A DNA stretch of 64,000 nt from Roseiarcus sp963806935 (GTDB lineage Bacteria > Pseudomonadota > Alphaproteobacteria > Rhizobiales > Beijerinckiaceae). The translations under genes were made by a program, and so were the position numbers. The notes under the pieces are model-generated. The model was not told where the DNA came from. It did not search any database and saw nothing but the letters and a program-made list of their open reading frames with translations. Positions 9,558 through 17,309 of the stretch are shown here, piece by piece. The DNA is taken from positions 105,257 to 169,256 of the forward strand of contig CAWEAT010000012.1 of NCBI GenBank assembly GCA_963806935.1, written 5' to 3'. Each line of letters starts with the position of its first letter. Position 1 is the first letter of the stretch.

Positions 9558-10558
9558 AATTCGGCTCGACCCCGATCGAGGAAGCCGAGGGCGCCGTTCT
9601 CGCGCACGGGGTGCGGGTCGGCGGCGCTTCGCTGAAGAAGGGCGACCTTCTCACCCGCGAGCGCCGGCTGGCGTTGGCGGCGGCGGGCGTGGCAAGCGTC
9701 GTTGCGGCGCGGCTGGAGGCCGGAGACATCGGGGAGAACGAGGCGGCGCTCATGCTGGCCACGCGTCTCGCCGGCGCGAATCTGCGTTGCTCGGCGCCGT
9801 TCACCGGGCGGGTCAATCTGTTCGCTGAGACGGCGGGGCTCGCGATCATCGGCGCCGAGGCGATCGATCGGGTCAACGCGGTCGACGAGGCGATCACAGT
9901 TGCGACCCTGCCGCCATATCGGGTCGTCGCCGATGGCGACATGGTCGCGACCGTCAAGATCATTCCGTTTGCAACTCCCGCCCTAACGCTCGAGGCCGCG
10001 CTCGAGGCGGCGGGTCACTCGGCCGCGATCGCAGTTCGGGCGTTCAGGCCGATGCGCATCGGCGTGGTCTCGACGATGCTTCCGGGGCTGAAGTCCAGCG
10101 TCGTTGCGAAGACGATACGGGTGCTCGAAGCGCGCCTCGCGCCGGCCGGAGCGCGCATCGCGGCGCAGGAGACCGTCCCGCACGAGGTCGGGCCGCTGGC
10201 GAAGGCGCTGGGCCGGCTCATCGACGGCAGCGATGCGATCGTCGCGTTCGGGGCCTCCGCCATCACCGACCGCCGCGACGTCATTCCCGCCGCAATCGAG
10301 GCGATCGGAGGGCGCATCGAGCGGTTCGGCATGCCGGTCGATCCCGGCAATCTGCTGCTCCTCGCCGAACGCCAAGGCGTCCCGATCATCGGCGCGCCGG
10401 GGTGCGCCCGGTCGCCGAAGGAGAACGGCTTCGACTGGGTCCTGCAGCGGGTGCTGACCGGGACGCCGATCCGCGACGCGGATATCCGCGCGATGGGGGT
10501 CGGGGGGCTACTGATGGAGATCGGGACGCGCCCGCAGCCGCGCGCGCCTGATGACTAG
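9554..10558 (+). CDS. Molybdopterin-binding protein (MoaB/MoeA-like fold)
   Basis: The product has 334 residues; the ATG at 9554 overlaps the previous stop. Residues 1-165 resemble the N-terminal part of cluster-associated MoeA-like proteins (EAEGAVLAHGVRVGGASLKKGD). Residues 170-330 form a MoCF-type molybdopterin-binding domain with IVAFGASAITDRRDVIPAAIEAIGG-type sequence and a conserved VPIIGAPGCARSPKENGFDW near the end. Such proteins sit beside mocA and the cox structural genes and probably bind molybdopterin before cytidylation. The exact enzymatic step is not known. It overlaps mocA by 8 bp. Confidence 0.82.
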   Translation: MKFGSTPIEEAEGAVLAHGVRVGGASLKKGDLLTRERRLALAAAGVASVVAARLEAGDIGENEAALMLATRLAGANLRCSAPFTGRVNLFAETAGLAIIGAEAIDRVNAVDEAITVATLPPYRVVADGDMVATVKIIPFATPALTLEAALEAAGHSAAIAVRAFRPMRIGVVSTMLPGLKSSVVAKTIRVLEARLAPAGARIAAQETVPHEVGPLAKALGRLIDGSDAIVAFGASAITDRRDVIPAAIEAIGGRIERFGMPVDPGNLLLLAERQGVPIIGAPGCARSPKENGFDWVLQRVLTGTPIRDADIRAMGVGGLLMEIGTRPQPRAPDD

Positions 10559-11306
10559 GGTCGGCGCCGTCGTGCTTGCCGCCGGCCGGTCGGCGCGCTT
10601 TCGCGCCGCGGGCGGAGCGGGCGCGACCAAGCTTGTCGCGAAGCTCGGCGACAAGCCGATCGTGCGGATCGCGGCGGAAGCGGCGCTCGCGTCCAAGGCT
10701 CGTCCGGTGATCGTGGTGACCGGCCATGCTCGCGGGTCGGTCGAGGCGGCGCTCGCCGGCCTTGACGTCGAGTGGGCTCACAATGCGGAATTTTCGAGCG
10801 GCCTCGCGTCGTCGCTGCGGGTCGGGCTTGCCGCCATGCCGGCCGATGTCGCGGGCGCGCTTGTCCTCCTCGGCGACATGCCCTCGGTCAAGGCGCAGCT
10901 CATCGACGCGCTCATCGACGCCTTTCTGGCCAAGGAAGGCGCGCTCGCCGCTGCGCCCACGCGCGGAGGCCAGCGGGGCAACCCCGTGCTGCTCGGGCGC
11001 GGCCTGTTCGAGGCGGCCATGCGCTTGCAAGGCGACGAGGGCGCGCGGAGGCTAATCGGCTCGCTTGGCGCCGGCGAACTGATCGAAGTCGAAGCGCCCG
11101 ACGCCGGCGTGGTCGCCGATATCGACACCCCGAGCGACCTTGCGGCGGCCAGGCGGTTTGCGAGGCGACGGCCGTTAGCGCACGCAACGAAATCCAAGCC
11201 GAGCGCAACAGAATCAAAATCCGGCGCAACGAAATCCAAATCCAGCGCAACAAAAACCAAGCCGGCCGCAACAAAAACAAAACGAGCTTTTCGGCCGGAC
11301 TACTAG
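10551..11306 (+). CDS. mocA: MocA-like molybdenum cofactor cytidylyltransferase with a repeated lysine-rich tail
   Basis: The product has 251 residues. Residues 1-205 are a MobA-like nucleotidyltransferase: VGAVVLAAGRSARF at the N-terminus, ATKLVAKLGDKPIV, LLGDMPSVKAQLIDALI, RGGQRGNPVLLGR and VVADIDTPSDLAAA. MocA transfers CMP to molybdopterin, giving the cytosine dinucleotide cofactor used by CoxL-type enzymes, which fits its place at the end of the run. The last 35 or so residues are five heptads of the type ATKSKPS, ATESKSG, ATKSKSS, ATKTKPA, ATKTKRA. This tail is not a normal part of the family. Confidence 0.88.
   Translation: MTRVGAVVLAAGRSARFRAAGGAGATKLVAKLGDKPIVRIAAEAALASKARPVIVVTGHARGSVEAALAGLDVEWAHNAEFSSGLASSLRVGLAAMPADVAGALVLLGDMPSVKAQLIDALIDAFLAKEGALAAAPTRGGQRGNPVLLGRGLFEAAMRLQGDEGARRLIGSLGAGELIEVEAPDAGVVADIDTPSDLAAARRFARRRPLAHATKSKPSATESKSGATKSKSSATKTKPAATKTKRAFRPDY
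11183..11287 (+). repeat. Five 21-bp tandem repeats coding the MocA tail
   Basis: Five consecutive 21-bp units each begin GCAAC and code a heptad that starts Ala-Thr. They begin at 11183, 11204, 11225, 11246 and 11267. The units differ by several bases, so the array is not newly made. It stays in frame and ends shortly before the stop codon. Confidence 0.85.
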
Positions 11307-11344
11307 ACTTTCCAATGGCTTAGAGCCCGTTGCCTTCGGCTGGA

Positions 11345-11455
11345 CCCCGTCATTGCGAGGAGTGCAACGACGAAGCAATCCAGAGAACAGAGGACGCTCT
11401 ACGATCCGTGGATTGCTTCCTCCCGGGCTTGACCCGGGGGTCGCAATGACGGGGA
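11345..11455. repeat. Long palindromic intergenic repeat (dispersed-repeat type)
   Basis: Left arm: CCCCGTCATTGCGA (about 11345-11358) followed by GAAGCAATCCA. Right arm: TGGATTGCTTC (from about 11408) followed by TCGCAATGACGGGG (to 11454). The arms are exact reverse complements in two blocks. The GTCATTGCGA...GAAGCAATCC pattern resembles a dispersed intergenic palindrome I know from many Rhizobiales genomes. It sits between the converging mocA and radC genes and may act as a bidirectional terminator. About 325 bp separate those genes and nothing else is seen there. Confidence 0.65.
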
Positions 11456-11633
11456 CGGTTCGACCCGGCAATCTGCTCAAGACGGTGGTGGATTCGAGAA
11501 CCGTGATCCTCCTTTCCGCCGAAGCCAAGGAGCCCCGAGCGCTTCGTCTGGCGAATTGGCGACGACAGGGGGCACAATAGCACCAATTTCTGATTATCAC
11601 AAGATATCGGCGCTGATTTTTGGTAAATCAGCG

Positions 11634-12458
11634 TCAGATCAGCTTCATGCCCCGCAGCGACGAATGCCCGTCGCGGCCGATGATGATGTGGTCGTGGACC
11701 GCGAGGCCCAACGTCTTGGCGACGGCGATGATCTCGAGCGTCATCCTGATGTCCTGGGTCGATGGCGTCGGATCGCCCGAGGGGTGGTTGTGCACCAGCA
11801 CGATCGCCGTCGCCGACAGCTCGAGCGCGCGGCGCATCACTTCGCGGGGATAAACGGGGGTGTGATCGACGGTGCCCGATCCCTGAATCTCGTCGGCGAT
11901 GAGCCCGTTCTTGCGATCGAGAAAAAGGACGCGGAAGATTTCACGCCCCTCGAACGCCATCGAGGTGCGGCAGTAATCGATCACCTCGCTCCATGAGCCC
12001 ATCGGCAGCCGCTTCTTGACCGCCCCCTTGGCGAACCGCTGCGCGGCGGCCTCGACAATCTTGAACTCGGCGATAGCGCCCGCGCCCATCCCCTCGACCT
12101 CGGCCAGCCGCCCCGGCGCGGCGGCAATCGTCTCGGCGAACGAGCCGAAGCGGGCGACAAGCGCTTTCGCCAGCGGCTTGACGTCGCGGCGAGGGATGGC
12201 GCGGAAGAGGATCAGTTCGAGGAGCTCGTAGTCGGCGATGGCCCCGGCGCCGGCTTCCAGGAGGCGCGACCTCAGCCGCTCGCGATGCCCGTGATAATGC
12301 GGCGTTTCGACTTCGCCGCCGTCAGGGGCCGCGGGAGCGGCGGAGGCTCGCGCCCGGCCTGCCGCCGGGGCCGCCACGGCGGCCTCGTGCAACTCGATGC
12401 GCGACCGCTGGCGGCGCCGGCCGAAGGTCTTCGCGTCCCCGCCGGCGTCCGAGGTCAT
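11634..12458 (-). CDS. radC: RadC/JAB1-family protein (MPN domain)
   Basis: The product has 274 residues from the ATG at 12458. That start overlaps the stop of the upstream map gene as ATGA; longer frames run into map and are not real. After a variable N-terminus comes the RadC helical region (YELLELILFRAIPRRDVKPLA), with a helix-hairpin-helix-like segment LAEVEGMGAGAIAEFKIVEA. The MPN/JAB domain follows, with the metal motif HNHPSGDPTPSTQDI. RadC was named from DNA repair, but that role is doubtful; a metal-dependent hydrolase role is possible. The map-radC arrangement is common in this class. Confidence 0.92.
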   Translation of the reverse strand: MTSDAGGDAKTFGRRRQRSRIELHEAAVAAPAAGRARASAAPAAPDGGEVETPHYHGHRERLRSRLLEAGAGAIADYELLELILFRAIPRRDVKPLAKALVARFGSFAETIAAAPGRLAEVEGMGAGAIAEFKIVEAAAQRFAKGAVKKRLPMGSWSEVIDYCRTSMAFEGREIFRVLFLDRKNGLIADEIQGSGTVDHTPVYPREVMRRALELSATAIVLVHNHPSGDPTPSTQDIRMTLEIIAVAKTLGLAVHDHIIIGRDGHSSLRGMKLI

Positions 12459-13288
12459 CGGATCGGCGCGCGGTCGGCCCCCGTGGGCGAAAGGGTGAAG
12501 ATCTCGTACCCGGTCTCGGTCACCCCGACCGTATGTTCGAATTGCGCCGACAGCGAGCGGTCGCGCGTCACCGCCGTCCAGCCGTCGGAGAAAATCTTCA
12601 CGCCGTAACCGCCAAGATTGATCATCGGCTCGACGGTGAAAAACATGCCGGGACGAAGCGAGGCGCCTTCGCCTTTCCGGCCGACATGGAGGATGTTCGG
12701 CTCGTCGTGGAACAATCGGCCGAGCCCATGGCCGCAAAAATCGCGCACGACTCCGCACCGCTCGCCCTCGGCGTAGGTCTGAATGGCGTACCCGATGTCG
12801 CCGGTCGTCCCGCCGGGCTTGATCGCCGCGATGCCGCGCATCATCGCTTCGTAGGTGACGTCGATCAGCCGCTGGGCGCGGCGCGGCGCCTCGCCTGCGA
12901 CGAACATCCGGCTCGCGTCGCCGTGCCAGCCGTCGACGATCAGGGTCACGTCGATGTTGAGAATGTCGCCGTCGCGCAGCGGCTTGTCGTCGGGAATGCC
13001 GTGGCAGACGACGTGATTGATCGAAGTGCAGATGGATTTGCGATAGCCGCGGTAATTGAGCGGCGCCGGGTAGGCGTCGTGGTCGCGCGCAAACTCGAAC
13101 ACGAACTTGTCGAGGCTCGCGGTGGTGACCCCCGGTTTGACCAGCGGCCCGATGAGGTCGAGCGCCTCCGCGGTCAGCGCTCCGGCCTTGCGCATCCCGG
13201 CGAAATCTTCCGGCCGGTAGAGCCGGATCTGCCCGCTGCGACGGCCGACCTTCTCGCCGGCTTGCACAAATGTCGTCGAATTCGTCAC
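12455..13288 (-). CDS. map: Type I methionine aminopeptidase
   Basis: The product is 277 residues from a GTG at 13288, which has AAGGGAAC at the right spacing; an ATG at 13327 is the alternative and would add 13 residues. The protein has the full set of metal ligands: Asp in DILNIDVTLIV, Asp in HGDASRMF, His in CGHGLGR, Glu in TVEPMINLG and Glu in QFEHTVGV. It removes the initiator methionine from new proteins in the cytoplasm. It overlaps radC by 4 bp and should be co-transcribed with it. It is complete. Confidence 0.95.
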   Translation of the reverse strand: MTNSTTFVQAGEKVGRRSGQIRLYRPEDFAGMRKAGALTAEALDLIGPLVKPGVTTASLDKFVFEFARDHDAYPAPLNYRGYRKSICTSINHVVCHGIPDDKPLRDGDILNIDVTLIVDGWHGDASRMFVAGEAPRRAQRLIDVTYEAMMRGIAAIKPGGTTGDIGYAIQTYAEGERCGVVRDFCGHGLGRLFHDEPNILHVGRKGEGASLRPGMFFTVEPMINLGGYGVKIFSDGWTAVTRDRSLSAQFEHTVGVTETGYEIFTLSPTGADRAPIR

Positions 13289-13456
13289 CGCAGCGTTCCC
13301 TTGCCGTCTCTTAGAGACCCTATTCATATGCCCTGCGTCGCGGCGAACACAAGGCGCCGGCGCGCGCGCTCGAGGATTCCCTTGCTCAGGCGCGACTTTC
13401 CCCGGCTTGATGATAGCCTCGCGCCTTGCCTCCTGGCGCGGCGAAGGAATCTCACG

Positions 13457-14209
13457 ATGGACAAACCGACGACCGTAACCGCCGCCGTGCTCGTGATCGG
13501 CGACGAAATCCTCTCCGGCCGCACCAAGGACCGCAACCTCGGCTATATCGCCGAGTATCTGGCGAAGGTCGGCGTGGACGTGAAGGAGGCGCGCGTCGTC
13601 CCGGACGTCGAGGACGAGATCGTCGCGGCCCTCGACGCGCTGCGGCGCCGTTACGACTATGTGCTCACGACCGGGGGGATCGGGCCGACCCATGACGACA
13701 TCACCGCCGACGCGGTCGCGCGCGCGTTCGGGGTCGGAATCGACGAGGACCCGAGGGTCATCGCCGCCATGCTCAAACGCTACGCGCCGGGCGACCTGAC
13801 GCCGGCGCGGCGGCGCATGGCCCGCATCCCGGCCACGGCCGAGCTGATCGAGAACCCGATCTCGCTCGCGCCGGGTTTTCGCATCGGCAATGTGTATGTC
13901 ATGGCCGGCGTCCCCGCCGTCATGCAGGCGATGCTCGACTTCGCCGTGAAGACGATGAAGACCGGCGCCGCCATGCGGGTCGAGACCATCGACGCCGGCG
14001 GAGCGCCCGAGGGCCTCTACGGCGACCCGCTCGGCGCGGTCGCCGCCGCCCACGCCGACGTCTCGATCGGCTCCTACCCGTCCTACAAGGACGGGCGCTT
14101 CAACAACCAGATCGTCGTGCGGGGTAAGGATGAGGGCGCCGTCGCCGCTGCGAAGGCGGCGGTCGAGGCGATGCTCGCCAAGCTTTCGGGCAAGGCGGCG
14201 GCGCGCTGA
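13457..14209 (+). CDS. CinA-like/MoaB-type molybdopterin-binding domain protein
   Basis: The product has 250 residues from ATG 13457. It is the stand-alone N-terminal domain of the CinA family: AAVLVIGDEILSGRTKDRN, VLTTGGIGPTHDDITADAVA and NVYVMAGVPAVMQAM. The C-terminal nicotinamide-nucleotide deamidase domain of full-length CinA is missing, which is normal for the short alphaproteobacterial relatives. A role in molybdopterin binding or nucleotide repair is only inferred. The gene is divergent from map, with about 170 bp between. The antisense frame across map is a shadow. Confidence 0.88.
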   Translation: MDKPTTVTAAVLVIGDEILSGRTKDRNLGYIAEYLAKVGVDVKEARVVPDVEDEIVAALDALRRRYDYVLTTGGIGPTHDDITADAVARAFGVGIDEDPRVIAAMLKRYAPGDLTPARRRMARIPATAELIENPISLAPGFRIGNVYVMAGVPAVMQAMLDFAVKTMKTGAAMRVETIDAGGAPEGLYGDPLGAVAAAHADVSIGSYPSYKDGRFNNQIVVRGKDEGAVAAAKAAVEAMLAKLSGKAAAR

Positions 14210-14327
14210 GGCGCGGCGATCGGCGCGCGCCCCAAGCGAAAGGTGTTGATCCGCCGCGTCGGCTGCTCGCCCCCCACCGTCGCCCTTGCTATGGAGAAGC
14301 GACCCTCACTGCCCAGGGAGCCGACAT

Positions 14328-14828
14328 TTGACCGCCGCCCGCGACAAGGCCTTTCCGGTTTCATGGGACCAGTTCCACCGCGACGCGCGCGCGCTTGCCT
14401 GGCGCCTCGCCTCGGCCGGGCCGTTCGACGCGATCGTCGCGATCACCCGCGGCGGTCTCGTTCCCGCGGCGATCGTCGCACGCGAGCTTGAGGTCCGGGT
14501 GATCGAGACCGTCTGCATCGCCTCCTATCACGACTACAAGAACCAGGGCGGCCTCAAGGTCCTGAAAACGATCGCGGCTGAAGTCTCCAAGCTCAACGAC
14601 GGGGCGAAGATCCTCATCGTGGACGACCTCGTCGACACCGGCGCAACGGCGAAGGTGGTGCGCGAGATGCTGCCCAGAGCCCATTTCGCCACCGTCTACG
14701 CCAAGCCGCTCGGACGGCCGATGGTCGACACCTTCATCACCGAAGTCAGCCAGGACACCTGGATCTATTTCCCCTGGGACATGGGCCTCGCCTTCCAGCC
14801 GCCGATCGCCAAGGATGGGGCCGGCTGA
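14328..14828 (+). CDS. gpt: Xanthine-guanine phosphoribosyltransferase
   Basis: The product has 166 residues with a TTG start at 14328 preceded by CAGGGAGCCGACA; no ATG is available at the start of homology. The PRPP-binding loop reads ILIVDDLVDTGATAK near residues 97-111, and AITRGGLVPAAIVAREL near residue 37 is typical of Gpt. It converts xanthine and guanine to their nucleotides using PRPP (purine salvage). The stop codon is inside a GGCCGGC-TGA-GCCGGCC hairpin that may help end transcription. This is the last intact core gene before the tRNA boundary. Confidence 0.93.
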   Translation: MTAARDKAFPVSWDQFHRDARALAWRLASAGPFDAIVAITRGGLVPAAIVARELEVRVIETVCIASYHDYKNQGGLKVLKTIAAEVSKLNDGAKILIVDDLVDTGATAKVVREMLPRAHFATVYAKPLGRPMVDTFITEVSQDTWIYFPWDMGLAFQPPIAKDGAG

Positions 14829-14888
14829 GCCGGCCGTTGCCGCGCCCGGTTCATTTTCGCGCCGAAATGTGAAACAAGCGCGCTTCAG

Positions 14889-14938
14889 GCGGACGTGGCG
14901 AAACCGGTAGACGCAAGGGACTTAAAAACCCTTTTATG
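14889..14938 (+). pseudogene. Truncated, intron-less tRNA-Leu(UAA) 5' fragment
   Basis: From GCGGACGTGGCGAAACC at 14889 the sequence matches the acceptor, D-arm and anticodon arm of tRNA-Leu. The anticodon loop CTTAAAA gives UAA. The stem GGG/CCC is kept, but position 31 and 39 are A and A, a mismatch. After about 50 nt the match stops: no variable arm, T-arm or 3' acceptor strand follows. It lies 235 bp upstream of a complete intron-bearing copy. It looks like a remnant of duplication or of an integration event. Confidence 0.7.
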
Positions 14939-15123
14939 CGCCCAGCGAGTAACTTTCTTTCTGGAGGGCTTTCCATCTATAAAACAAGGACTTATTCCGC
15001 GGCGGTAGCTGGAAGGAGAGTTGAGGGGAATCGAAGCTAGGAGCCGCACAGGAGCCAAGTGCTGGAACTGGCCGAAGATTCGCTATCGTGCGACGAAGCG
15101 CGTTATGGCACTTATATGGCAAA

Positions 15124-15424
15124 GCGGACGTGGCGAAATCGGTAGACGCAACAGACTTCCAATTGGAGTGCCCACGGGGAAATTCGTGGAGCAGAACCGC
15201 TCAAAGTCGGGGAACGCTAACGGGCTCGCGCCCCAGGCCAATCCCGAGCCAAGCCCTCAATTGAGGGAAGGTGTAGAGACTGGACGGGCGGCGCCTTCGG
15301 CCCAGAGGCCATGGCGAAGGGACAGTCCAGACCACGAACGCCGACTGGCGGCGGCGAAAGCCGAAGTGGTAAGAAAATCTGTTTCTCTCTGAGAGTGCGG
15401 GTTCGAGTCCCGCCGTCCGCACCA
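15124..15424 (+). tRNA. tRNA-Leu(UAA) interrupted by a group I intron in the anticodon loop
   Basis: The 5' exon is 15124-15158 (GCGGACG acceptor strand, D-arm, half the anticodon arm). The 3' exon is 15374-15424 and includes an encoded CCA. The acceptor strands GCGGACG and CGTCCGC pair fully. The anticodon stem CAGA/TCTG closes a CTTAAAA loop once the exons are joined, and the T-arm GCGGG/CCCGC holds TTCGAGT. The join lies between U34 and A35 of the anticodon, the site used by the well-known cyanobacterial and plastid tRNA-Leu(UAA) introns. The encoded CCA and intact arms suggest that the gene works if the intron splices. Confidence 0.9.
15159..15373 (+). ncRNA. Group I self-splicing intron in tRNA-Leu(UAA), 215 nt
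   Basis: The insert has group I landmarks. P1 can form between exon ACTT (15155-15158) and GAGT (15166-15169), with the expected U.G pair at the splice site. A hairpin CCACG/CGTGG (15172/15185) could be P2. The core strings CCGAGCCAAGCCC (15244-15256) and GGTGTAGAGACTGGAC are close to those of cyanobacterial tRNA introns. P7 is CTGGAC (15280-15285) with GTCCAG (15325-15330). A CGGC-GAAA-GCCG hairpin with a GNRA loop is at 15352-15363, and the last base, 15373, is the omega G. No homing endonuclease is present, so it should be a minimal self-splicing RNA. Confidence 0.87.
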
Positions 15425-15454
15425 AATGCCTTCTGAGATATGCCTTTCCAAGGT

Positions 15455-15488
15455 TGGGGGCGAGGGTTCGAATCCCTTGCCGGTCCCG
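15455..15488 (+). other. 3' tRNA-like fragment (T-arm and acceptor strand)
   Basis: GAGGG-TTCGAAT-CCCTT forms a T-arm, followed by GCCGGTC as a possible acceptor 3' strand. No matching 5' half (GACCGGC) is seen upstream. It ends about 15 bp before the IS66 remnant begins. It may be a leftover attachment site of a mobile element that used a tRNA 3' end; this is inference. Confidence 0.4.
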
Positions 15489-15505
15489 TGATTTTTTTGG
15501 GTCAG

Positions 15506-16889
15506 CTACTTAGCATTCGCCGGTTCCGCGCGGGCTGAACCCGCAGCGGTCAGATGATTCTTCCTTCCAAGAGCAACGGGTCGAATCACGCGCTCGACGG
15601 GGTTCGTGTCCAGTTCGATGCGGCCGTCGAGCAAGAAGCGAGTCAGACCATGCAAGCGCGTCAGCGCGTACCCGATCGCCTCGGCGAGAGTGCTCTGTTC
15701 CGACAGCAACGGAGGCTGCAACTCGAGCCAGGTGTGCAAAGCGTCGACGATTGGCTTGGAGCGACAGTGACGAGTCGCAAGCCGCTGTGCAGGCGACCGA
15801 CCGTGAGCGTCAAATTCGATGGCATAAAGTGCGCCGTACGGCGCAGCGCTTCCGCCGCGATCGGCGCGTTCGTGGCCTGCGCCACGTCGTAGAACTTTCG
15901 TCGCGTGTGGCTCCAGTATGCGGCGAGCACGACGTCCCCTTTCTGCGCCAATGGCTCGAACCCGGCATAGCCGTCGACATGAAGAACGCCGCTGAAGCGC
16001 TCAAGATGCGAGGCCGGATGTTCAGCTTTGCGGTCCGGCGCACACAAGTAGACCGCAGCCGGCGGCTCGGGTCCGCCCCATGCTCTTTGCTCGCGGGCGT
16101 ACACCCAAAGCCGTCCCGTCTTGGTGCGCCCTCGACCTGGATCGAGCACCGGCACGGGCGTGTCATCGGCGAGCAGACGGTCCGACGCGAACACGTTCCT
16201 AGCGAGACGCTCGTGCAGCGCCTCGAGCCACCAGCAGGCTCCGCCGACCCATCCGGCGAGCGTCGAACGCGGAAGATCGATCCCGTGGCGGGCGAAGATT
16301 TTGCGCCTGCCGATACAAGGGCGTGTGATCGCAATATTTGCTGACCAGCACTGGGGCGAGCAGCGCAGGCGTCGCCAGGCCGCCGGCGCTCGGCCGCTCC
16401 GGCGCCGGCGCCTGCGCCACCGTCTCGCAAGTTCGACAGGCGTATTTGGGACGCGTGGTGCGGATGACGCGCAGTTCAGCCGGAACCCAATCCAGCATCT
16501 CGCTGACGCTCTCTCCGATGACATGCAGCGCGCCGCCGCAGCAGCCGCAGTTCGTGCTCTCGACGTCGAGCCGGACCTCTTCGCGCGGCAAATGGCGGGC
16601 AACGGTTTGCGACGAGAAGGCCGTTCGCCGGCCTGCGGTTCGCGAGTCGGACGCTTCTCCTCCTCGCGGGCGAGATCGCTGTCGATCTCTTCGACTGCGA
16701 GCGCCAGTTGGTCGGGATCAAGGCGCTCGAACCGACGGCAAATTGCGCCCGCTGCAACGTCTTGATGATCGACTTCAGGCGCTCGATCTCGCCGTCGCGA
16801 TGCTCGACCGCGGCAGTCATATCGCGAACGAGGTGCTGCGGAAGAGCCGGTTCGGAAGGCAAATCGTCAAGATGGAACCGCATGTGCAA
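15506..16889 (-). pseudogene. tnpC: IS66-family transposase TnpC, broken by several frameshifts
   Basis: Pieces of an IS66 DDE transposase lie in three reading frames. The N-terminal coiled-coil part is 16889 to about 16600 (EHRDGEIERLKSIIKTLQRA). The zinc-binding part is about 16591-16330 (CGCCGGALHVIGESVSEMLD, CRTCETVAQAPAPE). The catalytic part runs from about 16300 to 15780 (ADDTPVPVLDPGRGRTKTGR, LHVDGYAGFEPLA, YWSHTRRKFYDVA). The C-terminal part is 15739-15506 (DGRIELDTNPVERVIRP). At least three frame changes are needed to join them, so no full transposase can be made. It is the third gene of the usual IS66 order. Confidence 0.85.
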
Positions 16890-16955
16890 AGCTACCCGAA
16901 CGCCTGAAGTCGAGGAAGCGGATTCGCTCGAATTCCATGCTGGTTTCCGAAGATT

Positions 16956-17309
16956 TTAGCCGGCCAGGGTCGCCTTCCATATGCGTTCCGGCCCACGCCA
17001 GTCGATGCCCTCGATGAGCATGGCGAGCTGCGCCGGCGTCAACGTGATCGAGCCGTCGTAGTCGCCATCGTCAGCCAAACAAAGGCGCCCTGGTCGAGCC
17101 GCATGGTGAACAGGCAGAGCCCGTTTCCGTCCCCAAACAGGATCTTCAGCATCGACGCCTTGTTGCCCCGGAAGGCGAACAGGTGGCCCGAGAACGGATC
17201 CTTCTTCCGCGTTTGCTGCACTAGCATGGCGAGTCCGTCGAGGCCTTTGCGCATATCGGTGTAACCCAGTGCCAAGGTGCACCTTCACGCCCGCCGGAAC
17301 GATCATCAT
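16956..17309 (-). pseudogene. tnpB: IS66 TnpB (Orf2-like), frameshifted twice
   Basis: The start MMIVPAGVKVHL (17309) and the end DGSITLTPAQLAMLIEGIDW (about 17040-16956) are in one frame. The middle, LGYTDMRKGLDGLAMLVQQ to FTMRLDQGAFVW (about 17275-17090), is in another. The complete TnpB of IS66 runs through these three pieces in order, so two compensating frame changes have destroyed the gene. TnpB is the small accessory protein of IS66 transposition. Its start overlaps the end of the upstream tnpA as ATGA. Confidence 0.85.

Noticed and set aside
12533..13456. The long 5' extension of the CinA-like frame
   Set aside because: It is antisense to map; homology begins only at ATG 13457.
13289..14053. 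The long N-terminal extension of the map frame
   Set aside because: It is antisense to the CinA-like gene and shows no methionine aminopeptidase sequence.
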